DNA of 64,000 nucleotides from JAJVID01 sp963743425 (GTDB lineage Bacteria > Acidobacteriota > Blastocatellia > RBC074): positions 1 to 64,000 of the forward strand of contig CAVUPU010000007.1 of the NCBI GenBank assembly GCA_963743425.1. The letters run 5' to 3'. Shown piece after piece: positions 1 to 8,730 of this stretch. The translations under genes and the position numbers were made by a program. The notes under the pieces were generated by a model. The model did not search any database and was not told where the DNA came from. It was given only the letters and a program-made list of their open reading frames with translations. Every line of letters starts with the position of its first letter. Positions within the stretch are counted from its first letter, which is position 1.

Positions 1-3000
1 CATCAGCTCCGAGGTGGCTTTGTCATTGACGTTCCAGAGGCTGACCACAACGCGCGCCGCCCCTGCGTACATAAACCCGCGCGTCAATCCCACCAGTCCT
101 TCGCCTTTGATCTCTTTGCCGAGCCCCGTCCGGCAGGCGCTCAGCACGACCAGTTCGGCGGGCAAATTCAGATTGTAGATTTCGTGCGCGCGCAGAAACC
201 CATCCTGCGGGTTGCCCTTCTCGTCAACCAACGACAGGACCAGGGCCGAAAGGGTGGGGCGTTCGCTGTCCAACAGCCCGTGTGTGGCGAAATGCAGATA
301 ACGATATTGGCCGAGCTCCGCCTTGGTCGCCGTATCTCGATTGGCTCTGAAATCGAGCGCTTTCAGATTGGCTCCTGCGGGCGCTGCAGCCAGTATGCGT
401 TCAGCCTCCTGCCGCGTGAAAGGTAACCGTGGGATCGTAAGTCCGCCGGGCGATACTGCCGCAGCTTCCGATTCCGACAGGTGTTCGATGATGCGCGTGT
501 TGGCGGACGATTCAGTTTCCGGCGTCGTCATGTCTTCGATCTTGATAGTTTTGGATTTGAACCGCTCGTCGTTGCGTGTGAACACCGGGTCGGCGATCAC
601 CGCAAGCAGCTTAGGCGCAGGCTTACGTCCGGCGACCTCTCTTCGTAAAACAGCCAGAGTAGAAGCCGAAGGCAGGCTGATAATCTCGTGATTCACAACC
701 AGTGGCTGGTGGTAGGCGATCGGCGACTGGCGCCTGCTGGTTGTTTCATTGGCCGCGGACCGCTGACCAGCGGGCGCCGGCTCCGGCAGCATAGCGAAAG
801 GCACGTACTGCAAAGCTTCGTCGGCGACGATGATCAATCGCTTGTTCCCCAATCGATCGGCTACGGGGCCAAGGATCATCTCACTCAATCGCTTTGCCGC
901 TTCGGGCAATAGCGCATCGGCCTGGGTGATCCGTTCGCGCCGTTGGGGAGGCGTTTCGCCGCGGTTGCGCAAGCTGCGCGCGGTCAGTAGTTCAGTGACC
1001 TGGCGAGCGGCTTTATTGATCTGTTCGCGGCCGGACAATTCATAACTCATGATCGAATCATTCGTTACCGCCCACAGATAGCTGCGCTCTTCGCCCAGAG
1101 CGTATTCGAGCAGCAAAACGCCGTCGCCCAGCGTCTGTTGTCGAATCTCTTTGAGGCTGAGCGGTTCGGGATGAGTGAGGGCGGAATAGCGCGGGCTGTT
1201 TTTGCGAATGGCCGCCCCCACCTGGTTGTATTCGTCTTCGAGGGCGTTGATCTCTTTTTTGATTTCCGCCAATTGCGATTCGCTGCTCCGCTGTCCAGTT
1301 AATTCCATCTGGCTTTGAGCTTTGGCGTTGAGCAATTGCGCCAAATTGCGCTCGCGCTCGAGCAGCGCAACGTCCACCCCCTGGCGTATGTCCACGCGCG
1401 ATTCGGTCAGCAATTCCAAGAGGCTTCGCGCCCGCGCTCGCTCGCTAGCCTGCAGCGCTTCAGCGTCGAAACCTTCCGCCGGATGCGATCTGTGCAATAG
1501 CATCAGGATGTCTACGTAAAGTTCGTAGTACTTCTGCACCAAGGCGAAGTAAGAAGCGCGCTGTTGCTGGCTGCCGGCGTCAGCGCGCACAGAATCGATC
1601 AGAGAGAGCGCCGCCTCAATCTGCCGGCGGGCTTCGACGAGGTTTCCGCGATCGCGCTCGACGCGGGCGAGGCCGAAAAGCGCCCTGGCCTCGTCACTGC
1701 GGTAACTTCCCAGGATGCTATAGATGGGCAGTGACTTATTGAAATACTCCATCGCCTTCTCCGGCGCGCCCAGGGAAGAATATGCCATGCCAATGTTGCA
1801 GAGCGCGCTGGCCTCTCCCAGCCGGTCTTCGGTGGAGCGCCGAAGCTGGAGCGATTGTTCGTAGTATTCCAGAGCCTTCTTCGGATCAGCCGACGCGGCC
1901 AGGAGGTCGCCGACCATTTCGAGCGTAACCGCCTCGCTGCGACGGTCGCCGGCTTCCCGGTGAAGATCGAGCGCCTGCTGATAATTCTCCAAAGCCTTCT
2001 CGGTCTCATTCAGTGAGGCGTGAGCGATACCGATGTTGCTCAGCACAACCGCCTCTTTGGGGCGATTTCCCGTCGCCCGCCTTAGCAGGAGAGCCTGGCC
2101 GTAGTATTCCAGCGCCGTTTTCCATTCGCCCAGGCGGCTATTGACGAAGCCTATGCTGTTGAGTTCTTCCGCCTCCCCGCCGCGATTCTGCAAAGCCCGA
2201 TATAGGGCCAACGCCCCTAGATAATGCTCCATCGCCCTCTGGTACTCACCCAGGTCTTCGTAAGCTCTGCCGGTGTTGTGGAGAATTGGAGCTTCCTGCA
2301 AGCGGTTGCCGGTCTTTCGCCAAACCGCGAGAGGCTCCTTGTAATACTCAAGCGACTTCCGGGCTTCACCTAACAATAAGTAAGACAAGCCCATGTAGCC
2401 GAGTGTTAGTGCTTCCGCATAGACATCCCTCATGGCCCGCTGCATTGAGAGCGCCCGCTCAAAGCGTTCGAGCGCTTGTCGCGGCTCGCCAAGGTTGGCA
2501 TAGTAGACGATGCCCATCATGTAAAGCGTGTTGGCCTCCTCGCGCCACCCTTCTTCAGATCGTTGAAGTTGCAAAGCCTGGCCGAAGCACTCCAGCGCCT
2601 TCTGCGGTTGGTTTAGCAACCGCCAGGCCCAACCCATGCCGTATAGCGCGTGGGCCTCCATCAACCGGTCTCCCGCCGCCTGCCAGTTGCGAATCGCCTC
2701 CTGGTAACTCTCAATGGATTTCCGAAGTGATTCCTCATCTCGGCGCCCCCGCAATCTCTGCCCTTCATTGTAAGCGCTTTGCGCTGCAACCCACCGGCGA
2801 TCCTGTTCAGTGGCCATTCGAAGCGCCGCAACCATCGCCTCATACCGCCCCTTCGGCCTTTCTTTGGCAAGCGAGCTGATTTCGACACGGTAACTACCCG
2901 GCTGCTCCGCGATTACCGAGGCGGCCTCCGCCCCTTGTGTGGCGTTGGGGCTGTCCATCTCGACCAGCTTCTGCCCGTCCGTACCGAATATCTTCAGAGC

Positions 3001-3246
3001 AACGTCTATGCCCCGCTGATCTACCACAGCGCGCAGATACTGGCCGGCCGCCAGCGTGACTTGAAAGACGTGTGTTTCGCCGCCCGCCAACTCCCGCTCG
3101 ATGGGTCGGCCCTCTTCCAGCGCGGTGATGCTTTGTTGAGAGGCGACGGGCTTGATGTCGCCCGGAAAAGTCAGGAGGGTAATCAGCCAAATGACGCTTC
3201 GGCCTGTTCGTTGCGTGAAAGATGGAAAGGGCGACCGATAATTCAC
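1..3246 (-). CDS. TPR-CHAT domain protein (C-terminus beyond window)
   Basis: An open frame of 1082 codons runs off the left edge without a stop. It starts at a GTG with GAGG 11 bases upstream; an in-frame TGA lies just before it. Residues 15-40 form an export or anchor segment. Residues 50-130 resemble a bacterial pre-peptidase-like beta domain (GGETHVFQVTLAAGQYL). Residues about 140-570 are tandem tetratricopeptide repeats of the kind LGEWKTALEYYGQAL. The last 330 residues are a CHAT domain, a caspase-like peptidase fold, with the expected His in FATHG (His989) and Cys in LSACRTG (Cys1038), so the dyad is intact. CHAT proteins of this build are common in Acidobacteriota and usually of unknown substrate. 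It is the last visible gene of a minus-strand run starting with a cysteine peptidase. Function in signalling, proteolysis or defence is inference. Confidence 0.9.
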   Translation of the reverse strand, partial: MNYRSPFPSFTQRTGRSVIWLITLLTFPGDIKPVASQQSITALEEGRPIERELAGGETHVFQVTLAAGQYLRAVVDQRGIDVALKIFGTDGQKLVEMDSPNATQGAEAASVIAEQPGSYRVEISSLAKERPKGRYEAMVAALRMATEQDRRWVAAQSAYNEGQRLRGRRDEESLRKSIESYQEAIRNWQAAGDRLMEAHALYGMGWAWRLLNQPQKALECFGQALQLQRSEEGWREEANTLYMMGIVYYANLGEPRQALERFERALSMQRAMRDVYAEALTLGYMGLSYLLLGEARKSLEYYKEPLAVWRKTGNRLQEAPILHNTGRAYEDLGEYQRAMEHYLGALALYRALQNRGGEAEELNSIGFVNSRLGEWKTALEYYGQALLLRRATGNRPKEAVVLSNIGIAHASLNETEKALENYQQALDLHREAGDRRSEAVTLEMVGDLLAASADPKKALEYYEQSLQLRRSTEDRLGEASALCNIGMAYSSLGAPEKAMEYFNKSLPIYSILGSYRSDEARALFGLARVERDRGNLVEARRQIEAALSLIDSVRADAGSQQQRASYFALVQKYYELYVDILMLLHRSHPAEGFDAEALQASERARARSLLELLTESRVDIRQGVDVALLERERNLAQLLNAKAQSQMELTGQRSSESQLAEIKKEINALEDEYNQVGAAIRKNSPRYSALTHPEPLSLKEIRQQTLGDGVLLLEYALGEERSYLWAVTNDSIMSYELSGREQINKAARQVTELLTARSLRNRGETPPQRRERITQADALLPEAAKRLSEMILGPVADRLGNKRLIIVADEALQYVPFAMLPEPAPAGQRSAANETTSRRQSPIAYHQPLVVNHEIISLPSASTLAVLRREVAGRKPAPKLLAVIADPVFTRNDERFKSKTIKIEDMTTPETESSANTRIIEHLSESEAAAVSPGGLTIPRLPFTRQEAERILAAAPAGANLKALDFRANRDTATKAELGQYRYLHFATHGLLDSERPTLSALVLSLVDEKGNPQDGFLRAHEIYNLNLPAELVVLSACRTGLGKEIKGEGLVGLTRGFMYAGAARVVVSLWNVNDKATSELM

Positions 3247-3405
3247 GACGATCTTACCTCAGTTAGTTCTTTAGGTGGTGGGGGAGTAATTCTCCTATAA
3301 GCGTGAGGCGAGGTCAATTAAGGCAGGCCAAAAGTCTGGAGGGATATAGCTGGTACAGCCAGTAAATCTCGTGATCTACTAACTGTACCAAATTTACCCA
3401 GCGAA

Positions 3406-3579
3406 TTAGGGATTGCTACCACTACCACTGCTGCCGCTCGATGAGGTGTCGCCCGACATGTCCTCCCCGCCCTCCTCGGAAACAGCCGGCAAAGCCTGAG
3501 CTTCCTCTTCAACGTTGTCAGCCGGAGTTGCTAAAACTTGCTCCATCTCATTCGGGTTTTCATCATCAATATTCGACAT
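3406..3579 (-). CDS. 57-aa acidic peptide with Ser/Gly tail
   Basis: A short frame with a strong Shine-Dalgarno (AGGAGG, about 8 bases before ATG). The first 40 residues are acidic and free of Cys and Lys (for example DNVEEEAQALP). The last 15 are almost only Ser and Gly, ending SGSGSNP. The strong RBS and its place between a cysteine peptidase operon and a CHAT gene make it likely to be expressed. A leader-plus-tail layout resembles ribosomally made peptide precursors, but no modifying enzyme of a known class is visible and the tail has no Cys. It could equally be a small interaction or substrate protein for the neighbouring peptidases. I do not recognise a family. Confidence 0.6.
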   Translation of the reverse strand: MSNIDDENPNEMEQVLATPADNVEEEAQALPAVSEEGGEDMSGDTSSSGSSGSGSNP

Positions 3580-3681
3580 AGCATTTCCTCCTACTAGTTT
3601 AATGTGATTGATTCAGACGACCTGTCGAAGGTCGCCACGCACACCGGCCGTAGGGGCGTAGCCGGCGATTCCGAAACAATT

Positions 3682-4278
3682 TCAAGCATCGAAAAAGTCT
3701 TCCGATTCCAGCTCACGCTTTGCCTCATCCCTGAGCGCGGCCTGAAACTGGGCGACGGTGTAAGTTTCGGGCCAGGGTTTCAGATAAGGCGGCGTTGGCG
3801 AAATGGCGATGACCCGATCTTTGTCCGGATCATCCGCCTGCAACCACAGGGCGAAAACGCCCATGGCGTTAATTCTCACAACCGATAGTTTGAGAGCGCC
3901 GGCATCCGTTTTCTCGTCGAGGCCCTTCTCTTCGAGCACCCGGAACATTCCGTCTATAAATGGGCCTTTATCCAGCTCGGAAAACCTGTGGTTGGAGCCG
4001 TCCGCGTCCTGTTGCACTTCGACGGCGTGATTGCGGGCGCCCTCGAACTTCACCAAATACCTCCAGCCGGCGAGCCGCGCTCCGCTCAACCCTTCTTTCT
4101 CTGACGCCATCGCTTTGAGGCCTACGACATAGACCGGATGCGGCCAATGCTCGTCCGGGCGCTCGTGCACATCTCGGAGCATGTTCGCGAGCGGGGCATA
4201 CGTCTTGGGCATGATCTCAGCCATAGCCTGTAACGCTTTCAGCGATTCGTCCGGCGGTGTTTGATATTTGATAGACAT
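3682..4278 (-). CDS. Conserved-looking hypothetical protein (198 aa)
   Basis: A soluble protein without signal peptide or membrane segment. The start has a good RBS (GAGGAGACG before ATG). It is mixed alpha/beta with acidic C-terminal residues (ELESEDFFDA). Visible landmarks are WRYLVKFEGARNHAVEV in the middle and VARGVFALW-like hydrophobic strands near residues 135-145. I do not recognise a family. It lies 32 bases downstream of the C70-like peptidase gene and 102 bases upstream of the 57-aa peptide gene, all on the same strand, so co-transcription is likely. A role as a partner, inhibitor or peptide-binding adaptor of the peptidase is only inference. Confidence 0.75.
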   Translation of the reverse strand: MSIKYQTPPDESLKALQAMAEIMPKTYAPLANMLRDVHERPDEHWPHPVYVVGLKAMASEKEGLSGARLAGWRYLVKFEGARNHAVEVQQDADGSNHRFSELDKGPFIDGMFRVLEEKGLDEKTDAGALKLSVVRINAMGVFALWLQADDPDKDRVIAISPTPPYLKPWPETYTVAQFQAALRDEAKRELESEDFFDA

Positions 4279-4310
4279 CGCATCGTCTCCTCAGTTCAAA
4301 ATGTAGGGCT

Positions 4311-5336
4311 TCACACTGCCGGTGTACACGGCTTTTCCTTCTTAATCAAGTAAGTGTGGGTCCACTGTCCCTGGCACTTATAGTTGTTTTTGAGAGTTCC
4401 GTAAGTGGTGTAGGAAGCCACTTTGTCATTCGGGTCGGCCACTCTGACCCAGGCGTGGTCATCTCCCCTGGGATCGTCAGGACCGACGGCGGTCAGTATG
4501 ACAAAATGGCCACTGCTGCTCAGATTGCCGTTCCGGTCGCGCCAGCCAATTCTGACGGCCAGCGGTACGCCTGCGCTGATCTGTCGCCGAATCTCTTTCA
4601 AAGGCAATGCGCTGTTCACATATGACTCCAGAACGCCCATCGCCTCCAGCGCCTGCGACAGCTTGAATGTTTTATTGCACACCTCACTATTCCCGCTTTG
4701 GCAGCAGTCGGCGCCCGCTTCAGCGCCATTTTGCTGCTGGCCAAAACACTTTCTAACCACATCGCACTGGGTCAAACTTGTGTCGGAGTAGAAAAAGCTC
4801 AAGAGGCTGGTGGTGACGGCGGCCCAGCACCATTTGGTCTGTTTCTGCATCTGTAAATTGAAGCGCATCACAGAGGCCGACCTCAGCAACACCGGCGCGC
4901 AGGCGTCAGGCGCCAGACTGAAGGTGATCCGGTTCTCTCCCTGTTCCATCTGGTAATGCAGCAAGTACCACGATTGCAGTTGGAAATCGTGTGGATTCAG
5001 ATCCAAATCCGGCGTCCATTCGGTTCCATTTACTTCGATGTTGATTGGGTAACCCTGTTGAACTCCAAATGCGGCGCCGCCCAGTTCACAGGTGAGGACC
5101 AACCCATGTTTATTCGGCAAGGTCAGTTTGAATTGCATGTAACCGCCCGGCTGTATAAGCCACGAATCGGCGCCTTGCAGGCCGGGGGAAGCGGGCTGGA
5201 ATCTCGCTCCATCGTAGGCCTTGAGCGAGAAGCTAGCCGTCGGTTTAGGTTCAGCCACCGAAAGGTCTAAAGTTTCCACTCCCGAAAAGCAGTCGGTTAT
5301 TTTTCCCATCCATGGGTTAGTTTGCAATTCAGCCAT
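4311..5336 (-). CDS. Papain-like cysteine peptidase, AvrRpt2/C70-like
   Basis: 341 residues. The N-terminal 170 residues are a beta-rich domain (SFSLKAYDGARF, YMQFKLTLPN) of unknown role. The C-terminal half carries a papain-like core: Cys in QTKWCWAAVTTSLLSFF, His in SSGHFVILTAVG and Asp/Asn in VRVADPNDK. This set is characteristic of the AvrRpt2-like (MEROPS C70) and related C39-like peptidases, so a catalytic triad is present. There are several further cysteines (CFGQQ, DCCQSG, EVCNK) that could form disulfides or bind metal. No signal peptide is seen. A GTG one codon upstream (5339) is an alternative start. It heads the run peptidase, 198-aa protein, 57-aa peptide, CHAT protein, so a role in processing a small substrate is plausible but not shown. 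Confidence 0.85.
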   Translation of the reverse strand: MAELQTNPWMGKITDCFSGVETLDLSVAEPKPTASFSLKAYDGARFQPASPGLQGADSWLIQPGGYMQFKLTLPNKHGLVLTCELGGAAFGVQQGYPINIEVNGTEWTPDLDLNPHDFQLQSWYLLHYQMEQGENRITFSLAPDACAPVLLRSASVMRFNLQMQKQTKWCWAAVTTSLLSFFYSDTSLTQCDVVRKCFGQQQNGAEAGADCCQSGNSEVCNKTFKLSQALEAMGVLESYVNSALPLKEIRRQISAGVPLAVRIGWRDRNGNLSSSGHFVILTAVGPDDPRGDDHAWVRVADPNDKVASYTTYGTLKNNYKCQGQWTHTYLIKKEKPCTPAV

Positions 5337-5783
5337 CACCGTTTCCTAAATGAATTGAGGCCGGCATTGAACCTCGTGTATTTGCATTTTTCTTCTCTCA
5401 CTCTCATGACCGGCATTTCGAATCAAATCCCCCTCCTGTCGAAAGTCCGGGGCGAATGCGCTCACGCTCCGCCATATGTAATAACGGAATTCTCAGCCAA
5501 ATCCGCTCAAACAATCCGGCTCGTTTTTCCATCCGGTTCGCGTTGGTTTCCTGACTGCTCAGCAATGCTGACGAGCCAGAGTCTCTCCGTCCCTTGATGC
5601 TCGCTCAAAACGTACCATCCGGTTTGAATACCCCGACTGGCTCCTATCTGCGCGGAGCCTTTGTTGATTGATTAAAACGGGAACAGAAGAAGCTACCAGC
5701 CTGTTCGTTGCTATGGAATGTAAGACGATCGAGAGTCTATACCAAGTCTGGATCGAAGACCAAGACGCCGGCCAAACCTCGGT
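5337..5783. other. Intergenic, no gene seen
   Basis: 447 bases between the C70-like peptidase start and the 3' end of the CRTAC1 gene. Short frames exist but lack RBS and protein-like composition. The peptidase operon promoter should lie here, but no convincing -35/-10 pair was found. The T-rich run near 5389-5395 (minus strand A-rich) is the only notable feature. Confidence 0.6.
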
Positions 5784-7628
5784 TCAATTGCCGACCGTCG
5801 GCGACGGAGACGGCGTTGGCAATGGCAATGGCAATGGCAATGGTTTGCTCTCAGTGACGCCGGCGCCTTCCTTCACGACATAGAGCTGATTGGCTCCGAG
5901 ATCGTTCAGTCTGTCCACTTTCCCGCCGGGCCATTCGATTTCGACGCGCGCGATCTTATCGTTGCGGCTCAGCCCGAACGTCAGCGGCAATTCGCTCTGC
6001 GAGCAGTAACTCGACCCGCTGTGTACGACCTGCCACTGCTTCGACCCGTCGGCCAGTGTGATCGTGATCTTCGCGCCGATGCCGTCGCGGTTCGATTTGT
6101 CGCCGATGGTTTTGAACCGGACGAAGCGCGCCTGATTGCCGTTGTCGTTGCGCAGCAAATGGGCCGGGCCGCCGTTGGTCGTCAACAGGATGTCGAAATC
6201 GCCGTCGTTGTCGTAATCGCCGTAAGCCGCGCCGCGCCCGACTACGGCCCGTTGGAACGGGCGGCCCGCGCGCGCCGTCGTCTCGGTGAATCTGGCTTTG
6301 CCCTCGCCGCTGAAGAGCTGGGGTTTCATCGCGTAGGTGATCTTCGGCTGAACTTTGTTAATGTCGTCGGCGACGTGGCCGTTGGCCATAAAAAAGTCGG
6401 GTTTGCCGTCGAGGTCGTAATCGAAAAAGAAGACGCCGAAGGTCAGCGAGAGCATCGTCGCCTGGCCGACATTTGAAGAGGGCGCCTGGTCAATGAACAA
6501 TCCCTTCCCTTGATTGCGGAAGATGGCGAGCATCTCATTCGAGAAGTTGCCGACGATGATGCTCGGATTGCCCGATCCGTCAATGTCAGCGATATCGGTC
6601 CCCATCCCGCCGCGCGCCTTCCCTTCCTCGCTGAGGGCCACGCCAGCGGTCAGCGCCGTTTCGGTGAACGTCCCTTTGCCGCCGTTATTTTTGTAGAGCT
6701 TGTTCGGCTGCGTGTCGTTGGCGACGAAGATGTCGGGCCAGCCGTCACGGTCGTAATCGACTATCGCCACGCCGAGCGATTTGCCCGTAGGGTCGAGCAG
6801 CCCGGCCTTCTCGGTCACGTCGACGAACTTCCCGCCGACATTGCGATAGAGCCGCGAACTCTGGCCCTTGTATTTCTCCGGCGTGCAGTAACTCTTGTTG
6901 ACGTTGTCGAGCGCGCAGAAGACGTCAGTCTCCAGCGACCATTCGACATAGTTGCAGAGGAAGAGATCGAGTCTCCCGTCCTTGTCGTAATCGAAGAACG
7001 CCGCCGATGAAGAGAAATATCCCGGCGATGTCAACCCAAGCTTCGCAGTCACATCGCTAAACTTCCCGGCGCCGTTGTTGCGAAAGAGCCGGCTCTGACC
7101 AAGCGCGGTGACGAAGATGTCCACGAAGCCGTCGTTGTCGTAATCGCCAACGGCCACGCCCTGCCCGTAAATCGGCTTGGCCAACCCGGCTTCGCTGGTG
7201 ACATTGGTGAATGTCCCGTTCTGATTGTTGCGATAGAGCGCCATCACTGAATTGACCTTCTTAGGCGCGTCAGCGAAGCTGGTCGAATTGATGAGCAGGA
7301 TATCTTGCCAGCCGTCGTTGTCGTAATCGAGAAACGCGCAGCCCGAACCGTTTGTCTCCGGAAGATACTTTTTGCCGAAAGCGCCGTTGTTGTGCTTGAA
7401 GCGAATGCCGGCCTGGGCGGTCACGTCGGTGAACGTGACCTCGGCGAATTTCGCGGGCAACGGCGGCAGCGTCGTCGCTGGCGAAGGAGAAGCGCCAGGC
7501 GTCGGAGTCGCGGCTGTCGCTCCGGCGTCCGTCGCCGCGCCGGGGGGTTCATTCGAGGATTTGTTTTTACAGGCAGGCGTGAAAAGGGCTGCTGAAATGG
7601 CGATCAGTAAGGTAAATCGAAAAATCAT
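5784..7628 (-). CDS. FG-GAP/ASPIC-UnbV (CRTAC1-like) lipoprotein
   Basis: 614 residues. A signal peptide ends in lipobox TPAC (Cys20), followed by an Ala/Pro/Thr linker, so it is probably an outer-surface lipoprotein. At least six calcium-binding-like FG-GAP/VCBS repeats follow, each with a D-x-D-x-D-G core: FLDYDNDGWQDILLIN, GDYDNDGFVDIF, FDYDKDGRLDLF, VDYDRDGWPDIFVAND, FDYDLDGKPDFF, GDYDNDGDFDILL. The C-terminus is an ASPIC/UnbV domain (GIGAKITITLADGSKQ, VEIEWPGGK). The tail is a PLPLPLPLP run encoded by GGCAAT repeats (plus strand 5818-5843). The start codon overlaps the upstream frame's stop (ATGA). It is the last gene of a run holding two more proteins of this family. FG-GAP/ASPIC proteins are secreted propeller proteins; the exact ligand is unknown. 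Confidence 0.93.
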   Translation of the reverse strand: MIFRFTLLIAISAALFTPACKNKSSNEPPGAATDAGATAATPTPGASPSPATTLPPLPAKFAEVTFTDVTAQAGIRFKHNNGAFGKKYLPETNGSGCAFLDYDNDGWQDILLINSTSFADAPKKVNSVMALYRNNQNGTFTNVTSEAGLAKPIYGQGVAVGDYDNDGFVDIFVTALGQSRLFRNNGAGKFSDVTAKLGLTSPGYFSSSAAFFDYDKDGRLDLFLCNYVEWSLETDVFCALDNVNKSYCTPEKYKGQSSRLYRNVGGKFVDVTEKAGLLDPTGKSLGVAIVDYDRDGWPDIFVANDTQPNKLYKNNGGKGTFTETALTAGVALSEEGKARGGMGTDIADIDGSGNPSIIVGNFSNEMLAIFRNQGKGLFIDQAPSSNVGQATMLSLTFGVFFFDYDLDGKPDFFMANGHVADDINKVQPKITYAMKPQLFSGEGKARFTETTARAGRPFQRAVVGRGAAYGDYDNDGDFDILLTTNGGPAHLLRNDNGNQARFVRFKTIGDKSNRDGIGAKITITLADGSKQWQVVHSGSSYCSQSELPLTFGLSRNDKIARVEIEWPGGKVDRLNDLGANQLYVVKEGAGVTESKPLPLPLPLPTPSPSPTVGN

Positions 7629-8069
7629 TTTTTACTGCTCTCTATTCTCTTGAATAAGTCCTTGAGGGTTTCTTCATCCGAGGTCAGCGTCAGGCTGAGT
7701 CCGTTTACATTCTCTCCCTTAAGTTCCACCAGCGGCGGCTCTGCATAAAACCACTTCCAAACAGGAGGTTCGTCCCGGTTCGGCGCGCTCCTGGCGACAA
7801 CATAAGCTGAAAGCCCACTCTACGCTGAAGCGAACCCGACCGCTAAGCAAGACTATTTTCTTTCCATCAGAAATGATTTCCTCTTTTTCCACATCGCCTT
7901 CAATCGCCCTACCTATGAAAACGGCATCGGCTCTTGCAAGAGCTTCACGGATGGGAGGACTTGAGCAGAAGCAGGCGTTAACCTGGGATGAGAAGAGAGG
8001 CGTCATTGCGAGCGCAGCCACCAGCGGCAATAGTCGGGAACAATAGATACTGACAATTCTAGTCTTCAT
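7625..8069 (-). pseudogene. TIMP/NTR-like secreted protein remnant, frameshifted
   Basis: The 5' frame encodes a signal peptide and ACFCSSPPIREALARADAVFIGRA, which matches the start of the protein at 27477-28853 (ACECPEG, TDAVFLGTVVG). After GRVRFSVEWAFS this frame soon stops at 7719. The next frame over continues as AYVVARSAPNRDEPPVWKW and ends KDLFKRIESSKK, with its TGA overlapping the ATG of the next gene by four bases. That coupling says the second frame was the true 3' end. Compared with the 458-aa relative most of the middle is missing, so this looks like an internal deletion plus frame change near 7800 rather than one miscalled base. It could be translated as a 116-aa truncated protein. 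Confidence 0.7.
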
Positions 8070-8155
8070 GCAATCCTCCCAGTCACTACTGCGGGACGAT
8101 GTTCGCAGATTTGATCTGCGCCGGAACGAACGAGCGGTTAATCGGGCCTTTCATC

Positions 8156-8704
8156 TCACACGGCCTGACCACGTTTTCGCCTGCGAAAAAACGCCCGCAG
8201 CCACAGCAGCCCGATCAAGAGAAATGGGAAAAGATAGATGAGCAGGTCCCAGCGTCCAAACCCCGGTGGAGTCACCTCGACATCCGTCGCAGCTTCTCCG
8301 CTGCCCTGCGAAGTTTGGAGCAGAACGCGCACCCTCCACAACTCCTGGGCGTCAAACGGCGCCTCGGCTTTGAATTGCACGCGCTCGCGCAACCGCTCGC
8401 GCGCCGCCTGGTAGCGGGCTTCAGGCAGCCGCCCGCTCACTGGTTGAACGGCTATCTCCACCTTGATGTTGTCTGGAATCGCTCCGCCCTGGGACGGTTC
8501 CAGAATTATAAAGAAGGTTCCAATTCCGACATCGGGATCGGCCCAGACCGACATTACACACGGGCCGACCATTTTATCGACCATGATAGGGTATGGCGGC
8601 CCTTCGTGCGCGCCCGCCGGGAATGAGCACACAGGCAACAACCACAGCGCCATCAGCACGCGCCCTATCCAGGCTTTGCCGATGTGATAATTCGAGACGA
8701 CCAT
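8156..8704 (-). CDS. Membrane-anchored FixH-like periplasmic protein
   Basis: 182 residues. An N-terminal hydrophobic segment (VLMALWLLPVCSFPAGA) is followed by a His-containing exported domain (AHEGPPYP, VMSVWADPDVGIGTFFIILEP). A C-terminal transmembrane helix (LLIYLFPFLLIGLLWL) ends in a basic tail (FFRRRKRG). The layout resembles small accessory proteins placed next to FixG/CcoG-type ferredoxins. A longer frame reaches upstream to 9151 but that part lies over the polyferredoxin gene in another frame, so ATG 8704 is preferred. The gene follows the polyferredoxin gene by 26 bases and is probably in its operon. Its function is inferred only from this context. Confidence 0.75.
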   Translation of the reverse strand: MVVSNYHIGKAWIGRVLMALWLLPVCSFPAGAHEGPPYPIMVDKMVGPCVMSVWADPDVGIGTFFIILEPSQGGAIPDNIKVEIAVQPVSGRLPEARYQAARERLRERVQFKAEAPFDAQELWRVRVLLQTSQGSGEAATDVEVTPPGFGRWDLLIYLFPFLLIGLLWLRAFFRRRKRGQAV

Positions 8705-8730
8705 AACAACGAATGCTTTCTGAACCTGCG

